A stretch of 64,000 nt of DNA from Trichomonas vaginalis G3 (taxonomy: Eukaryota; Parabasalia; Trichomonadida; Trichomonadidae): assembly GCF_026262505.1 (NCBI RefSeq), contig NC_067207.1:4658252-4722251 (forward strand). The letters are read 5' to 3'. The notes under the pieces were generated by a model. That model did no database searches, was not told the DNA's origin, and saw only the letters and a list, made by a program, of their open reading frames with translations. The translations under genes were made by a program, and so were the position numbers. Position 1 is the first letter of the stretch. Each line of letters opens with the position of its first letter. Positions 19,801-28,771 of this stretch are shown one piece after another.

Positions 19801-20890
19801 AGAAAATGAACCAATAGGAAAGAAGAAAGTTATTGTTTGGCTATCTAACAACTTACAACCAATGAATAATTTACATTACGTTAGGAGATCAAATATGTTT
19901 GAGATTGATTTAGAAATTACATATAAGCCATCATTAAATATCACTGCTCCAGATAATTTAGTTTATAATGATGGCCAACAAATTAAATTCACAGGAAGCG
20001 TTAGGGCAAACTCAAATATTTATCTACATTACAAAATAGACAATAATACTTTGACAGAGAAAACGTTAGTAAATATTACAAATGAAATTGAATTATTCGA
20101 AGCAAGAGTAACTATTCCTGTTGATTATAAGTATGGTGAACATAACTTTAATGTTTGGGCAGTTGATATAAATAACCAAACAACCGATTTAAGTACATTT
20201 TCTTTCTATATTAAGAATCCTCCTAAATTCATTGATGCGGCATTAGTCAGCGATAAAATTAAAATAGGCGATCCATTAGTTCTTAAGGGAAACGTAAGGG
20301 ACTCTGATGCAGGTAATAACTTGACATTCATTGGTAAATTTGATGATGGTAAAGCGATGCCAGTCCATACAATTGTTTCGGATTCAACAGTCCAAGAATT
20401 CGAGATCACATTCCATTTATCTTCTGAGATGAAAGAAGGTCCGCATAAATTAGAAATATATATTGTAGACTCAGATGATCTAAAGTCTACTCCTATAGAA
20501 ATTGCATTTGAAATTTACTCAAAAGATGAAAATCCGGGTAATACGACAGGAAAGGATACATCAAATACAGGTGACAATGCAGACTCAAGATCAACAAAGA
20601 CCAGAGGAAGGTCTATTACCGGATTAATTGCTGGAATTGCCATCATGGCTATCTTATTAGCTGTTCTCATATGTGTTGCTATCTTTTTGTTCATCAAGAA
20701 GACAAAGAATAATAACGATAACCCACAAAGCTCTGACAATACCGATCTTGAAGATAGAGAAACAGATATTGTAACCACTTCAGGGGTTACGACAGAAGAA
20801 GCAACAAAGGACAATCCGTTGTTCTCAGGAGATGAAATCGGACATGATGAAGATCCATTCTCTGATGAATTTGAAGAACAAAATCCATAA
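13832..20890 (+). CDS. Giant single-pass surface protein with tandem beta-type modules
   Basis: A 2352-residue protein. A short hydrophobic N-terminus (MHCFLFLSFALS) reads as a signal peptide. A very long ectodomain follows, then a transmembrane helix at about 2262-2288 with KK at its inner face and an acidic cytoplasmic tail of 64 residues. The ectodomain repeats a unit of about 200 residues. One half carries a phrase like DxDxGKxLYxF...SNGxxQ...WVxD; the other carries PxxxYxxxDxIxxxxxxxDxxxGK...VDEFG, with a linker like IRNKPKI. These look like paired Ig-, cadherin- or PKD-like beta sandwiches with Asp-rich, possibly Ca-binding loops (inference). The tail contains NPLF, an NPxF-type sorting motif. 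An adhesion or phagocytic receptor role is plausible but unproven. Confidence 0.85.
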   Translation: MHCFLFLSFALSAIEIIHPGYRNNFVDLKFTSKTGATIPFSNKNSGISVRFYVDNIQHVPKNLSTGPYEGITITPEFRIDENDKLGGYLIFTLKNNESTAKKVKLGTFTNIMFNTDDGNSNSIYPIKDAKGLYTNKAYYVISDQKKENIHLWQKFVVDHRDFSETQGFIAADNKWYGYKSRGQNNPFLNLETMNVFKDPKGNSKDAEISFSWNEREIPAKGRLVYGVHIYLLMDSPVDIVELEESQKSDLKPGKAYTLKTSLNILHQESKFTAHQLCNNDEKTTKLDNSEYNIIQHDFTYTPNAIGSYHCKFWIHDDTNNVDSEKKNVVLNVFSPSTVNIKTTPTDTPYGKHDQFTVEFKVNGDCQTTAKIEIYNDNQLIKSLKEKTYDLGPESSSTSDKITFTIGDLSAGKRSLRITVSNQYVNQRNSDELVFYVAFDAEIQNMNFDKNVKLPNNDLNLTCDLRLNNIDTSNKPKVKLNLLIPDIQQQSSQEYEVFDSNTKQLLLKTKIPGVQPKKDIQCKVWITDAHKQTIYETTLKLTITIPPDFEIKPNYSENYFSYGQTVSIAVNINDDTEGRVYYTFMNTENFVNYTSSSGKAAVDVDIKLEKSDKLTYSKDPYTISIRVEDEFGYPAVPKSTEIYIRNKPKITNIKLIKSAKPNTKQSLTVCYEDLDRGKDLYIYQREIIDNSEIITKVENTPFKSQGVSEYTANYTYPAHGVHNLEFFISSRSNINKYDQVKTSDSNLFNYSLKSSMAPIVEVEYPTMKIIGYNEFIEVSITVTDESKGKIIYKIDNRTDITFHDSMIKSYKVEEGKGSIKYTKVKVPIPEWCKYSPSNNLHHLSIEVEDEFGLNSNSGDLYNFEIRSMPEIIKLEINKNLLRSDINDGKKIHFKGTLKDLDDKKDLYFFIKESENEDDGRTNQAYHIVSNGKEQPFEFDYEVKKETAKNLKLTTWIEDDEDPNIDPERNGESKPDIKYINISYPPKMTTLFQPSTSYHRGDEIYIEMTVTDDTSGKVKFFFNGKDMNQDLHYTATKSTAKINTTLKLSNDIKMGTYKLLFYPVDEFDFEASDDYRKEVDIIIKNKPILSDVKLDKTKADNDETVNVFGKIEDFDEGKELYIFQRIVGYDPILLGNMTSNGKLQQFKFPLRNLVYLTSGDKKIDIWVTDYNNSIETPDENDNSDTLQVSIFMANDPLLIVTPPKEKVFTVYEDIKFDIQIIADLKGYIDIYDNKFFYEKFGNKIHRIYYNTSSTIPWTTYFKRAHGNVKYYFKAIGENLTKSEPFEFEFSIRVPPKLGNLKLSTSAASPGESVGLDYSVSYNTSGSLYFFMKMNGVINYEKKYVNPPYGNINDFKVHTIYFNIDLNQKGNLEIEAWVQNIKETDGSRYSMSETKKVKLVVTKPPTVDFNFPQERYYSYDDQILINLGIHDETKGDIKVYFDRRIIYERKYTSNNYEKSIDLKFRFPKEYQYKKKGYDCFIEVIDEYGKRTTSYWNYEITFYLLNKPKINDITLPGEVLLTSSYVKMTPDYNDYDKGKDLYLWMNVDKKNYKIGRYTTSSGKDHQKPYYRFRLPKSITQGEHILSFFYTTEMYLSEKEPSRNSRSATLSKIITFVDTPVLTLNEIPDGIYQKGSRVRLSGTMKGYQIFKIRLTFNDIPARSIVKILSDGDKFDEEIDIPASVSYGTVKVNAIPSTYGDVTGNSVTRTFTLKNKPTLKDFPTETMNYLKGNDFNCTGFVDDIDDKKLLYVYYQIGNADPRISKWNHESNGKTNQEIIIKFNLDTDLVGKVDIKIFVSDRNYADTFLENEKSNVVTVPIFISYKAKSTIEIISNSKNYYSYGDNMTININVEKYEKCTFKLLIDSEEKKDNTENLDLTNKKFEKQIIIPITSDISYKLLHKLELLLFDEFNFKTTLKFYTFNIVNTPYIPFAGFSKPFSLQNEVMRVRGRFNDIDEGKKLFIFVKVGENKVTKSSGNVISNGTNDQFFEASVVIPENEPIGKKKVIVWLSNNLQPMNNLHYVRRSNMFEIDLEITYKPSLNITAPDNLVYNDGQQIKFTGSVRANSNIYLHYKIDNNTLTEKTLVNITNEIELFEARVTIPVDYKYGEHNFNVWAVDINNQTTDLSTFSFYIKNPPKFIDAALVSDKIKIGDPLVLKGNVRDSDAGNNLTFIGKFDDGKAMPVHTIVSDSTVQEFEITFHLSSEMKEGPHKLEIYIVDSDDLKSTPIEIAFEIYSKDENPGNTTGKDTSNTGDNADSRSTKTRGRSITGLIAGIAIMAILLAVLICVAIFLFIKKTKNNNDNPQSSDNTDLEDRETDIVTTSGVTTEEATKDNPLFSGDEIGHDEDPFSDEFEEQNP

Positions 20891-21247
20891 CTAATATGAT
20901 TAAATAACCATATTTTTTATTTCGGTCATTAACGTCATTATTTTTTTATTTGAAATTAATTTTGGATGTGATGAATTGATACATAAATAAATGAGATATT
21001 AATTAATTCTAAGGATCATTTTGAACAAAATTATATAGAATTCAATTCAAATGTAATTAAGAAATTGTAATTACAATTTCTTTTTTTGATTTTAAAATTA
21101 TAAGATAATAAAAAACTATTATACCAATTCCGTATCATTACAATTAAGATTTTTTTGCTTAAAAATTAAAGCAATCGGATCTATTAATTTTTGAAAATTT
21201 TTTTAAAAAGTGTCAGTGTGCATTTTTAATATTTTAAAAGACATTAA
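20891..21247. other. Intergenic, with a perfect 24-bp palindrome
   Basis: 357 AT-rich bases between two plus-strand genes. A loop-free palindrome of 24 bp (12-bp arms, core tgtaattaca) lies at 21059-21082, about 170 bp after the stop of the surface-protein gene, and is followed by a T run. It could shape a 3' end. A weak initiator-like gcatttttaat is near 21218. Confidence 0.55.
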
Positions 21248-23239
21248 ATGTGCTTCTCTTACTTTTTACTATGGTTTACGAAATCAATCATTACACCAAA
21301 TAATATATCCTCTGATTCATTTAATCAACTATTCACAGACATTTCTAGCAAGTTCAATAGTTCATTATTAGCCAGTTGGGCAATTTCAATTAATTACAAA
21401 GGTCAAAATATATTTGAATACGTAGATGGATATTTAATAACAAATCAGGAAACTCTCTATCCTTGGTCATCAATTAGTTCACTTTTGACACATGTTTCTA
21501 TTATGCAACTCTATGAAGAAGGTAAACTCAATCTGCATGATGACATAACGAAATATCTCGGTAAAAATTTTTTCAAGAGATTGACATACATAGATCCAAT
21601 CAGAATTATTAACCTCATGAATCACGATACAGGTTGGGATATGACAGCAGAGGATTCAATTATTCCTGGCAATAGAATCTCTGTTAATCTTGAGGATGTT
21701 ATCCTTAAAAACGAGCCAAGACAGTTTTGCAAGCCTGGAACCTTCGTATCATATTCCGATTTTGGAGTAGCAGTTGAAGGTCTAATTATTGAGAAAGTTT
21801 CTAAAATTAATTACATTGAGTATGTTAAGAAAAATATATTATCAAAACTTGGAATGAATAATACTTCAATTGATCCACTAAGGACAGACATTAGTGAAGA
21901 TCAACTCAGTAAATTAGCGATTCCGTATGAAATAAAAACCAAAAAGGGAATAAGCAAATTACAAGAAACAAAGTTTTATTCAAATCAATTCTATCCTTCA
22001 GGTTCAGCGATATCAACCATAACAGATTTGTCCATTTTTGCTAATGCTCTGGTTGGGAAGAATAACCAAAGTTATTTGTTCAAATACAATTCAACGCTTT
22101 TAGAATTTTATAAATTGACAAAGGAAAATCCAAACATTTCACATGGACTATTCCAACAGTACTATTCAGGAAGAATCATTGGATTTGATCTACAAGGGAA
22201 CACTATGGTATTTACATCTTTCATATCATTGCTTCCAGAAGAAGGCTTTAGTTATGTCGGAATATCTAATCTCCAAAATGATCTTTTCATATCAAGAGCA
22301 TTTCATCATGAATTATGGGGATTATATACTCAAACTACAAATTTAAGTATTCCATATGAATTAGCAGGCGATTATGTATCAACAAATATTATTCATCGAG
22401 GTTTTTTCAAGCGCCAATATTATGACAAATACTTTTCAATACAAATATTGGAAAATAAACAACAATTTTTATTTAATGGAGAGGTTTTTAGAATTGCAGA
22501 AAAGAATTTATTTACGAATACTGTACCATCAAACGGGGTGTATATTAGTAATTACCAAATCAGTTTCACATTTGATAAAGATAGTAATGTTATTGGATTT
22601 TGTAACTTCGACAATTGCTATGAAATATTTGACGGAAGCAATGACATTAAATTACATACGATACCATCTGTTTTGATGTTTATTTGTAGCTTTTTTGCGA
22701 TAATGTATATGGAAACAATACATCATTTCTTTTCAAAATCAAAAGAGAAACCGGCTTATAAGAAATATGCAATTATTAACATAATCATATTTATACACAT
22801 GGTTATTATCTTTATTTTAGCATTGATTGGTATCGTTCGCAATAGAATAGGATCAAGAAAATTAGTAATCAGCATTATTAATTATTTGATTTTTCTTCAT
22901 ATTTTTATTGCATTTTTAATTATTCTCATTATTCTTTTTGTAATAGAAGATATCTTCATGGTAACCAAGAGATTGCAAAATTTGTTGCATAAAACATCTA
23001 ATAGAGTCAAAGCAGAAGATGATTTTGACAATAATACAGAATTAATTAATATAAATAATAACATAAATATGGAAACTGATATTAATTCAATAAATGAGAA
23101 TGTAGCTTCGATGGACAGGACAAATGAAAGTGAAAAATCTGAATATCTGGATGGTGGTTTAATGATAGCAATTTGTCTTACTCCTCTATTAATATGCTTT
23201 CTAGCTATTGAACTAATATCAGAGGTATTCTGGTTGTAA
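21248..23239 (+). CDS. Serine-beta-lactamase-like (S12 fold) membrane protein, degenerate active site
   Basis: A 663-residue protein. Residues about 25-350 follow the class C beta-lactamase/peptidase S12 fold (MQLYEEGKLNLHDDITKYLG; FVSYSDFGVAVEGLIIEKVS; ILSKLGMNNTS). The catalytic motifs are changed. Where SxxK is expected the sequence is S75-I-S-S78, with Ser replacing the general-base Lys. The usual YxN is YSD (169-171). The HxG/KTG strand is not recognisable near FDLQGNTMVF. It is therefore probably a pseudoenzyme or binding protein. The C-terminal third has four to five hydrophobic helices (starting about 478, 512, 542 and 638), giving an extracellular lactamase-like head on a membrane base if the short N-terminal hydrophobic stretch is a signal. 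Acidic, Asn-rich linkers separate the helices. There are no frame problems. Confidence 0.85.
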   Translation: MCFSYFLLWFTKSIITPNNISSDSFNQLFTDISSKFNSSLLASWAISINYKGQNIFEYVDGYLITNQETLYPWSSISSLLTHVSIMQLYEEGKLNLHDDITKYLGKNFFKRLTYIDPIRIINLMNHDTGWDMTAEDSIIPGNRISVNLEDVILKNEPRQFCKPGTFVSYSDFGVAVEGLIIEKVSKINYIEYVKKNILSKLGMNNTSIDPLRTDISEDQLSKLAIPYEIKTKKGISKLQETKFYSNQFYPSGSAISTITDLSIFANALVGKNNQSYLFKYNSTLLEFYKLTKENPNISHGLFQQYYSGRIIGFDLQGNTMVFTSFISLLPEEGFSYVGISNLQNDLFISRAFHHELWGLYTQTTNLSIPYELAGDYVSTNIIHRGFFKRQYYDKYFSIQILENKQQFLFNGEVFRIAEKNLFTNTVPSNGVYISNYQISFTFDKDSNVIGFCNFDNCYEIFDGSNDIKLHTIPSVLMFICSFFAIMYMETIHHFFSKSKEKPAYKKYAIINIIIFIHMVIIFILALIGIVRNRIGSRKLVISIINYLIFLHIFIAFLIILIILFVIEDIFMVTKRLQNLLHKTSNRVKAEDDFDNNTELININNNINMETDINSINENVASMDRTNESEKSEYLDGGLMIAICLTPLLICFLAIELISEVFWL

Positions 23240-23859
23240 TCTTATAAATTATCATTAATATTTTTTAAGAAAATGACATATATTAAAAAGTCTCTTATTC
23301 AGAATTTTTATAGAAATTCACTCAATATTGAGGCAGATAAACGATAGGGAGATTTTACGTGGGAAAGTGGGTTTACTTTAATACAAAAGAAATGTTCCAA
23401 GTTATAAAAACTTCCTACATATCCAACATAAATTTTCATCATTTCAATGCTGAACAAAAATTTTAAGCTAGCAAAATGTAGGTAACTTGGTAAATAATTT
23501 ATCATTGAATCTCCTGTGTGAAGCAATTGTTTACAATGAGACCAAAAAGCACACCATACATCTTGAAATATAAGTGGCTAAAAAGTGTCATTCTAAAGTT
23601 AAAAAAAGTAAAATGGACGATTAAAATTTACACAATTCAAAGTGTCAATTTTTTTTGAAAAATACGATGAATTTATTTCTTCAGCATTTCCTATTATTTT
23701 TTCCCTAATCAACAAAGCGAGATTATGTTAAAATTCCTTGAAAGAGGAAAATTTCTGACGCATTTCCATTCAAAACAATTTAAAGTGAATTAAAATTTGA
23801 TAAGATTTTTTTTATTTGTGAATAAAATAATAAAAATTAAAAGCAAAAAATAACTATTA
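23240..23859. other. Convergent 3' intergenic region
   Basis: 620 AT-rich bases between the lactamase-like gene (+) and the CYFIP-like gene (-). No gene, RNA or repeat is recognised. Confidence 0.5.
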
Positions 23860-26800
23860 TTATCTTGACAATTCCTCATGGAAAGGATAACTAGATGTCA
23901 AAGCGATGAACAATGAAGATCTAAGTAGTTTGGAAATACTCAAGAAATCGGCCAAATTCTTGTTAGAAGAGTGATTAAAATCTGCTTCTGCGTGAGTCAA
24001 AATTCTTCCTGTAATAGAAACAACTCTGTACAAATCGACTTGTTTTGTTGCCGCCAAAAGATTTGCAGCACAAATCAAAACAGACTCACCGTAATTTGTC
24101 ATTGCATTTCCAGTATTTACTTCCATAATACTGTAGAGGAATTCGATGATGGAAAACATCGCTGCGAAACCTTTCAAAGACTGGAAATTGGTCAAAGAAC
24201 CAGAAGTTTCGTTGAAAACATCAGTTTCATTAACAATTCTCACGAATTCTTCTGTCGTGAGAAAAGTAAATGGAGGCAAAACTTGTTTCACAGTTGGCAT
24301 TTCTTTGAGTGTTGCAAAGTAATTCGCGGTATCTCTAAATTGTTGATCGAATGAATCAAACAACTCAGGAACTTCTGCAACCTCTTCTGACAATGGAGAT
24401 CTGCTTGTTACATATGCAGAAATCATCTTTTCTGATGTCAATTTGAGGTTAAACGCGTCATCCATCATTTCAGAAATTGCGAAAATTTCGCCAATTTGTG
24501 ACATGACTTCAAACAACTTGTTCAACTGTGGAGAAGTCAAGAACATGTTGTAAGCACCGTAGAATCTATCATATGCTTGGTGGCATGATGCGGAAAGTGG
24601 TGGATCTCTAATTCTCGTGATATGATCTCTGAAACTCGTGTAAATACTAATGAAATCATTCATGATTTCGCGAATCGATGAATATAATTGCATGTGCAAC
24701 ATAGCGATGGCGCCATCATCCAAATACTTAAACAATGCTCTGAATGATTCAATAGACACGAAAGTAGCTGTTGGCCTCAAAACTCTCTCGATGATTACGC
24801 CTTCGTTTTGATGGAACAAAGAATGGAAATCGATTTTTGGCTGAACTCTTGGAATGAGTCTAAATGGTGTTGTCATCAAGAAGTAATCAGTTAAAAGAGG
24901 TCCTGTCATGTACTGAGCCATCTGTACAAGCATTTCGCTCTGCAATGAATTGGGAGTATCCATCGCCATGACGTTATTGAACAAATCATTGAAAGGTGAC
25001 ATTGGAATTTCGAAACCAGCGATCATTTGATGAGTTTGTCTGAGTAAATCAACCAATCTATCGAACGCGATCATGATGATTGGTCCGTTGTCGTTCGCCA
25101 GTTTGAGGAATCCTTTAAGGAAGTCAACGAACAGTTCATTTAATCTGTTCGCAATTAAAACTTTTGTTTCAATTTGACAGCCTAAAACAAACAACTGGTT
25201 TTGTTGCAAAAGAACTCCTAATCTTACTGCAGGAGAGTTCTGTGTGATCTTGAGTAATCTCTCGTTTCTCAGCTCTTTGAGAATGTTGCCTGAGAAAGAT
25301 TTCACAGTAATGAACTCTCTGATAGGAGTAAATGATTGGTTTGCAATGATTCTTGTGATGGAAACTAAACAAATCTCTGCTTCAGCTTTGATTTCATCGT
25401 AAAGCATTTTACTCTTCAAATCATACAAAGCGACATGTGCAGCATCATCGTAAATCGAAAGTGGATAGAAAATTGCACCAGTAAGTTCAGTTTGGTTGTA
25501 ATTAACAAGTGCAAAATTGGAAAGAATGTATGGAAGACTGGAGGAGACTTTGAAATAGCTGACTTTGCAGATATCAAGCCAGTGCTCCTTGAAGAAAAGC
25601 CTGGATTGGTCAAATGCAACATCTAAAATTTCCGGTAGACGTAATAATTCGGGGAAGAAGATTGTTTTAGCGAGGAACTCTTGGATAGTGTCGAGTATTT
25701 CACCACTGATGATGGCGCTGCTAAGTAAACCTTTCTTTTTAGTGTACTTTGAACCAGGATTTATCATTAATTGCAATTGTGCGCGTGCAAGGTCAAGGAA
25801 CTGGAGAGATGGAATGGTGGATGGGTAGTTTAAGGTCTCGTGCTTGTATTTCTTTTGGAATTTGAGGCTGTCGTCGCTAGTGAAATAACCTAATAATGTT
25901 CTGATGACCATTAAATCATCAGAAAGCTTTGGTTCTTTACTAACGAGGTAAGCAATTTTGTTTACGCAGAATTCTTGGATGTATTCTTGCATATAAGCTG
26001 CCAATTGTTGAGATATAACTTCAATATGTTCTTGAAGGACTTCCTTTGTGATTCGGATAGACATAATCAGAGGGAGAATACGAGGAAGGATGTTGTAGAT
26101 GCCTTCGTTCATTCCGTACTCGTATTGATACCTTGAGAATTTGATTTTGTCTCTGATATCCTCAGGAGTCCAGTCTTTCGGTATCGGAGGAACGGCCAAT
26201 CTACGGTTTTCGATCTTTTCGGCAATGAAACAAATTGCACATGAAACTTTTCTCAAAACTGTGGGGAGAAGGTCGGCCAATTTGCTCTCCTTGGAGACAC
26301 GTTCCGAGGAAAGAAGGTACGATACAAAAGCGGATGTCTCGTCGAAAGAATCTCTGACTTCATCTAAGACATCTTGCTCTGATTTGACTTTAAGATGAGG
26401 GGCTGGTCTGTCTCTGAGCTCCTTCTGCGTAAAGTCGAAGAATTTGTATGGAAAGAACTGAGAAAGTTCGGGAGCAATTTCGTACATCAAAACAATGGAT
26501 TTGTGGACTTCGCATACGTTGTGGCAGAAGAATCTGACATCTAGAGATAATGGCTTGAGAACTGGTTTAGGTTTCTTTACTTCTTTAAGAGAAGCTGCTT
26601 CAATTTCTTGAGCTTTTGTATAAACTTTGATTAAGAAGATCAAAGTTGCAATGTAACTGTATTTAGATTCTGCTGTGACGTAGTTTTCTTTGATAATCTT
26701 TTTGTGGACGTATTCATATAAAAGATCGAAAATAAACTGGACTTGTTGAGCTTTAAGTGCCGATAACCTCTCGACAATTGTATTTGTCATCGCACCAAAG

Positions 26801-27453
26801 TTAGACATCCAAGATCTGAGCACAGTAACCTCTTGTGCGTATTGAGGATCGTTCGTAAACTTAAGAAGCATTGAAATATCGTCGATAAGAGCGAGCTTGT
26901 AAATAACAACGTTCTCTAAGGCCATTACTTTGTAAATCAGAGTGCACATACCGTTCAATAATGTATCATTATAAATTCCATTACTCCATAATTCGTCATC
27001 AGATAACGTAAAGAAAAACCATTCAGCAGTCTGATCAGCGTTGAGCTTGATAGCTTTGAAAACCTCAAGTATAGGGTCTGCCATTTTCTTGGCAATATTG
27101 GCCACTTCTGGGGTCTGAAATTCTTGAGGCATTGTATTAGTTCCTCGCTGTTTCTTGACTGACTCGATGTATGAGAGTAAGGCGTGAGAAATTGATCTTC
27201 TGCAATAACATTCTTTCAATAAATCGTTTGCAAGGGATATATTTGACTCTACTTCGCGTATTTTCTTGATAACTTTGGATCCGTCAATGCCCGTTTTCAT
27301 TGTAGTAACACGATCATAATAACCTTCTGAGGAAGGAGTAATAAAAACAGGAAGAGGTACGACACGCGGTGCTGTATCGACAACTGGAGATAGGTTAATA
27401 CTATTCCAGCTATCAATTTGCAGCTGCGAAGGAACATTTATATCATCTAGCAT
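23860..27453 (-). CDS. CYFIP/Sra1/PIR121-like WAVE-complex subunit
   Basis: A 1197-residue, mostly helical protein, close to the roughly 1250 residues of animal CYFIP. The best landmark is at residues about 655-695 (SIYDDAAHVALYDLKSKMLY followed by DEIKAEAEICL), which matches the conserved CYFIP block around LYNDSAHYAL and FLYDEIEAEVNLCF. The general order and the C-terminal segment are compatible across the length. In other eukaryotes CYFIP pairs with Nap1 in the pentameric WAVE complex, binds Rac-GTP and controls Arp2/3-driven actin branching at the plasma membrane. That fits the amoeboid transition of trichomonads on host cells (inference). No other WAVE subunit is in the window. The start is the only ATG before the conserved region and there are no frame breaks. 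Confidence 0.85.
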   Translation of the reverse strand: MLDDINVPSQLQIDSWNSINLSPVVDTAPRVVPLPVFITPSSEGYYDRVTTMKTGIDGSKVIKKIREVESNISLANDLLKECYCRRSISHALLSYIESVKKQRGTNTMPQEFQTPEVANIAKKMADPILEVFKAIKLNADQTAEWFFFTLSDDELWSNGIYNDTLLNGMCTLIYKVMALENVVIYKLALIDDISMLLKFTNDPQYAQEVTVLRSWMSNFGAMTNTIVERLSALKAQQVQFIFDLLYEYVHKKIIKENYVTAESKYSYIATLIFLIKVYTKAQEIEAASLKEVKKPKPVLKPLSLDVRFFCHNVCEVHKSIVLMYEIAPELSQFFPYKFFDFTQKELRDRPAPHLKVKSEQDVLDEVRDSFDETSAFVSYLLSSERVSKESKLADLLPTVLRKVSCAICFIAEKIENRRLAVPPIPKDWTPEDIRDKIKFSRYQYEYGMNEGIYNILPRILPLIMSIRITKEVLQEHIEVISQQLAAYMQEYIQEFCVNKIAYLVSKEPKLSDDLMVIRTLLGYFTSDDSLKFQKKYKHETLNYPSTIPSLQFLDLARAQLQLMINPGSKYTKKKGLLSSAIISGEILDTIQEFLAKTIFFPELLRLPEILDVAFDQSRLFFKEHWLDICKVSYFKVSSSLPYILSNFALVNYNQTELTGAIFYPLSIYDDAAHVALYDLKSKMLYDEIKAEAEICLVSITRIIANQSFTPIREFITVKSFSGNILKELRNERLLKITQNSPAVRLGVLLQQNQLFVLGCQIETKVLIANRLNELFVDFLKGFLKLANDNGPIIMIAFDRLVDLLRQTHQMIAGFEIPMSPFNDLFNNVMAMDTPNSLQSEMLVQMAQYMTGPLLTDYFLMTTPFRLIPRVQPKIDFHSLFHQNEGVIIERVLRPTATFVSIESFRALFKYLDDGAIAMLHMQLYSSIREIMNDFISIYTSFRDHITRIRDPPLSASCHQAYDRFYGAYNMFLTSPQLNKLFEVMSQIGEIFAISEMMDDAFNLKLTSEKMISAYVTSRSPLSEEVAEVPELFDSFDQQFRDTANYFATLKEMPTVKQVLPPFTFLTTEEFVRIVNETDVFNETSGSLTNFQSLKGFAAMFSIIEFLYSIMEVNTGNAMTNYGESVLICAANLLAATKQVDLYRVVSITGRILTHAEADFNHSSNKNLADFLSISKLLRSSLFIALTSSYPFHEELSR

Positions 27454-27928
27454 TTTTAATAAATTGAATTTTTTTTTCTGCTATATTTTTGACATTTCGA
27501 ATATAATGGATCAGAGGATCAAAATAATATGACTATTAAAATTCAGAAGTTAATTTTTTTTCTCTCTTCAATTTCATATTTCTGGTTTATTTCACGCGTT
27601 AATACGCATTGAGATGAAAATTAAAGAACACATGACTACTTTGAAGTAATGCTATAAGGTATCTCGTGAAAATCAGATATTGTAAATATTTCCAAAATAT
27701 GCAAAATAATCAAAATGAAAGGATATGAACAATAGCAAACTCAAAAGTGATGCTGAATGCAGAAAGTCATTATCTCTAAATTTGATCCCCGCAATTTTTT
27801 TCCACATCAATGTTCCAAATTTTTAAAATTCAAGTTTGTTGCATGATAAGAAGTTGAAAGTTACTTGAACTCACTTTTTTTAATTTTTCCAGAATTAATT
27901 TGCCACACCAGTATTTTCTGTGATTTTC
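27454..27928. other. Divergent intergenic region
   Basis: 475 bases between the CYFIP-like gene (-) and the small ankyrin-like gene (+). It must carry both promoters. A ttcaatttattaaaa box just before the CYFIP ATG is a weak initiator match. Nothing else is seen. Confidence 0.5.
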
Positions 27929-28771
27929 ATGAGCGTCGACCAAAGAAAACTAGTAGAAATAATAGCGAATGACAATTTGGATCAGTTCATAAGATTACAA
28001 CATAACAAACATCTAGTTAACATCCAAATTTTACCTTTTGAATGTCTAAATATTCCCAATGATAACAAAAATTATTGCCCAAAAGGGCCAACAACATTAA
28101 TTTACTGTGTTCTTTGCCAGAGTGCAAAAATTCTCGAATATATAATCAGATCTGAAAAAAAATTTCAACCTGAATACTTTAAAGAAGTTGAAGGATTCAC
28201 GCCTTTACTATACTCTATATTAACAAAGGATACAAGATGTTTTTATCTCCTTGCAGATCGAATTTTTGGCGGATCAGATCTCGAAGAAAGTAAAAAATTA
28301 GAATTAGCAAAAACACTCATTAGAGCTTCATGCATCAATGAAAATTACGAAACACTTATACAGCTTTTAACATATGTAAATAGTTTTGACATTGATTACA
28401 GCGAATTAGATTTATTGAAAATTTCTTACACAAAACTTGATCCAATCTTGGCACTGATTTGCATTAAGTTTGGTTCTTATAGTGCTGAAACACGAGAGAT
28501 GATAGACAAACAGAGCGAAAAAGATAGTAACTCACACATGAGTCAACGATTATCAGACTATTATAAGATTACATCTCTAGGAGAAGATGAAATAATAGAG
28601 AGATATAATGATTTTGTTAAAAATAATTTCCCTGATATTCAATTTGGAAATTGGTCAAAAGTTCAACAGGAACCTACACAAGAGATTCCACAGGAAACTA
28701 TCCCAGTAGATCAAAATCAAGATAATAGTAATTCTAATGAAAATCCGGAAGTAAATGAGAATCCCAATTGA
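27929..28771 (+). CDS. Small ankyrin-like protein
   Basis: 280 residues from the ATG at 27929 (MSVDQRKLVEIIANDNLDQF). The open frame runs three codons further upstream to a GTG, but the first ATG is preferred. Degenerate ankyrin-like helices are visible at about 5-110 (GPTTLIYCVLCQSAKILEYI; GFTPLLYSILTKDTRCFYLL) and helical pairs continue to about 200. The last 45 residues are a polar tail rich in Glu, Pro, Gln and Asn. It resembles the ankyrin-related proteins common in trichomonads but lacks the DUF3447 head seen in the genes near 1-1516 and 10829. No function can be assigned. Confidence 0.8.
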   Translation: MSVDQRKLVEIIANDNLDQFIRLQHNKHLVNIQILPFECLNIPNDNKNYCPKGPTTLIYCVLCQSAKILEYIIRSEKKFQPEYFKEVEGFTPLLYSILTKDTRCFYLLADRIFGGSDLEESKKLELAKTLIRASCINENYETLIQLLTYVNSFDIDYSELDLLKISYTKLDPILALICIKFGSYSAETREMIDKQSEKDSNSHMSQRLSDYYKITSLGEDEIIERYNDFVKNNFPDIQFGNWSKVQQEPTQEIPQETIPVDQNQDNSNSNENPEVNENPN

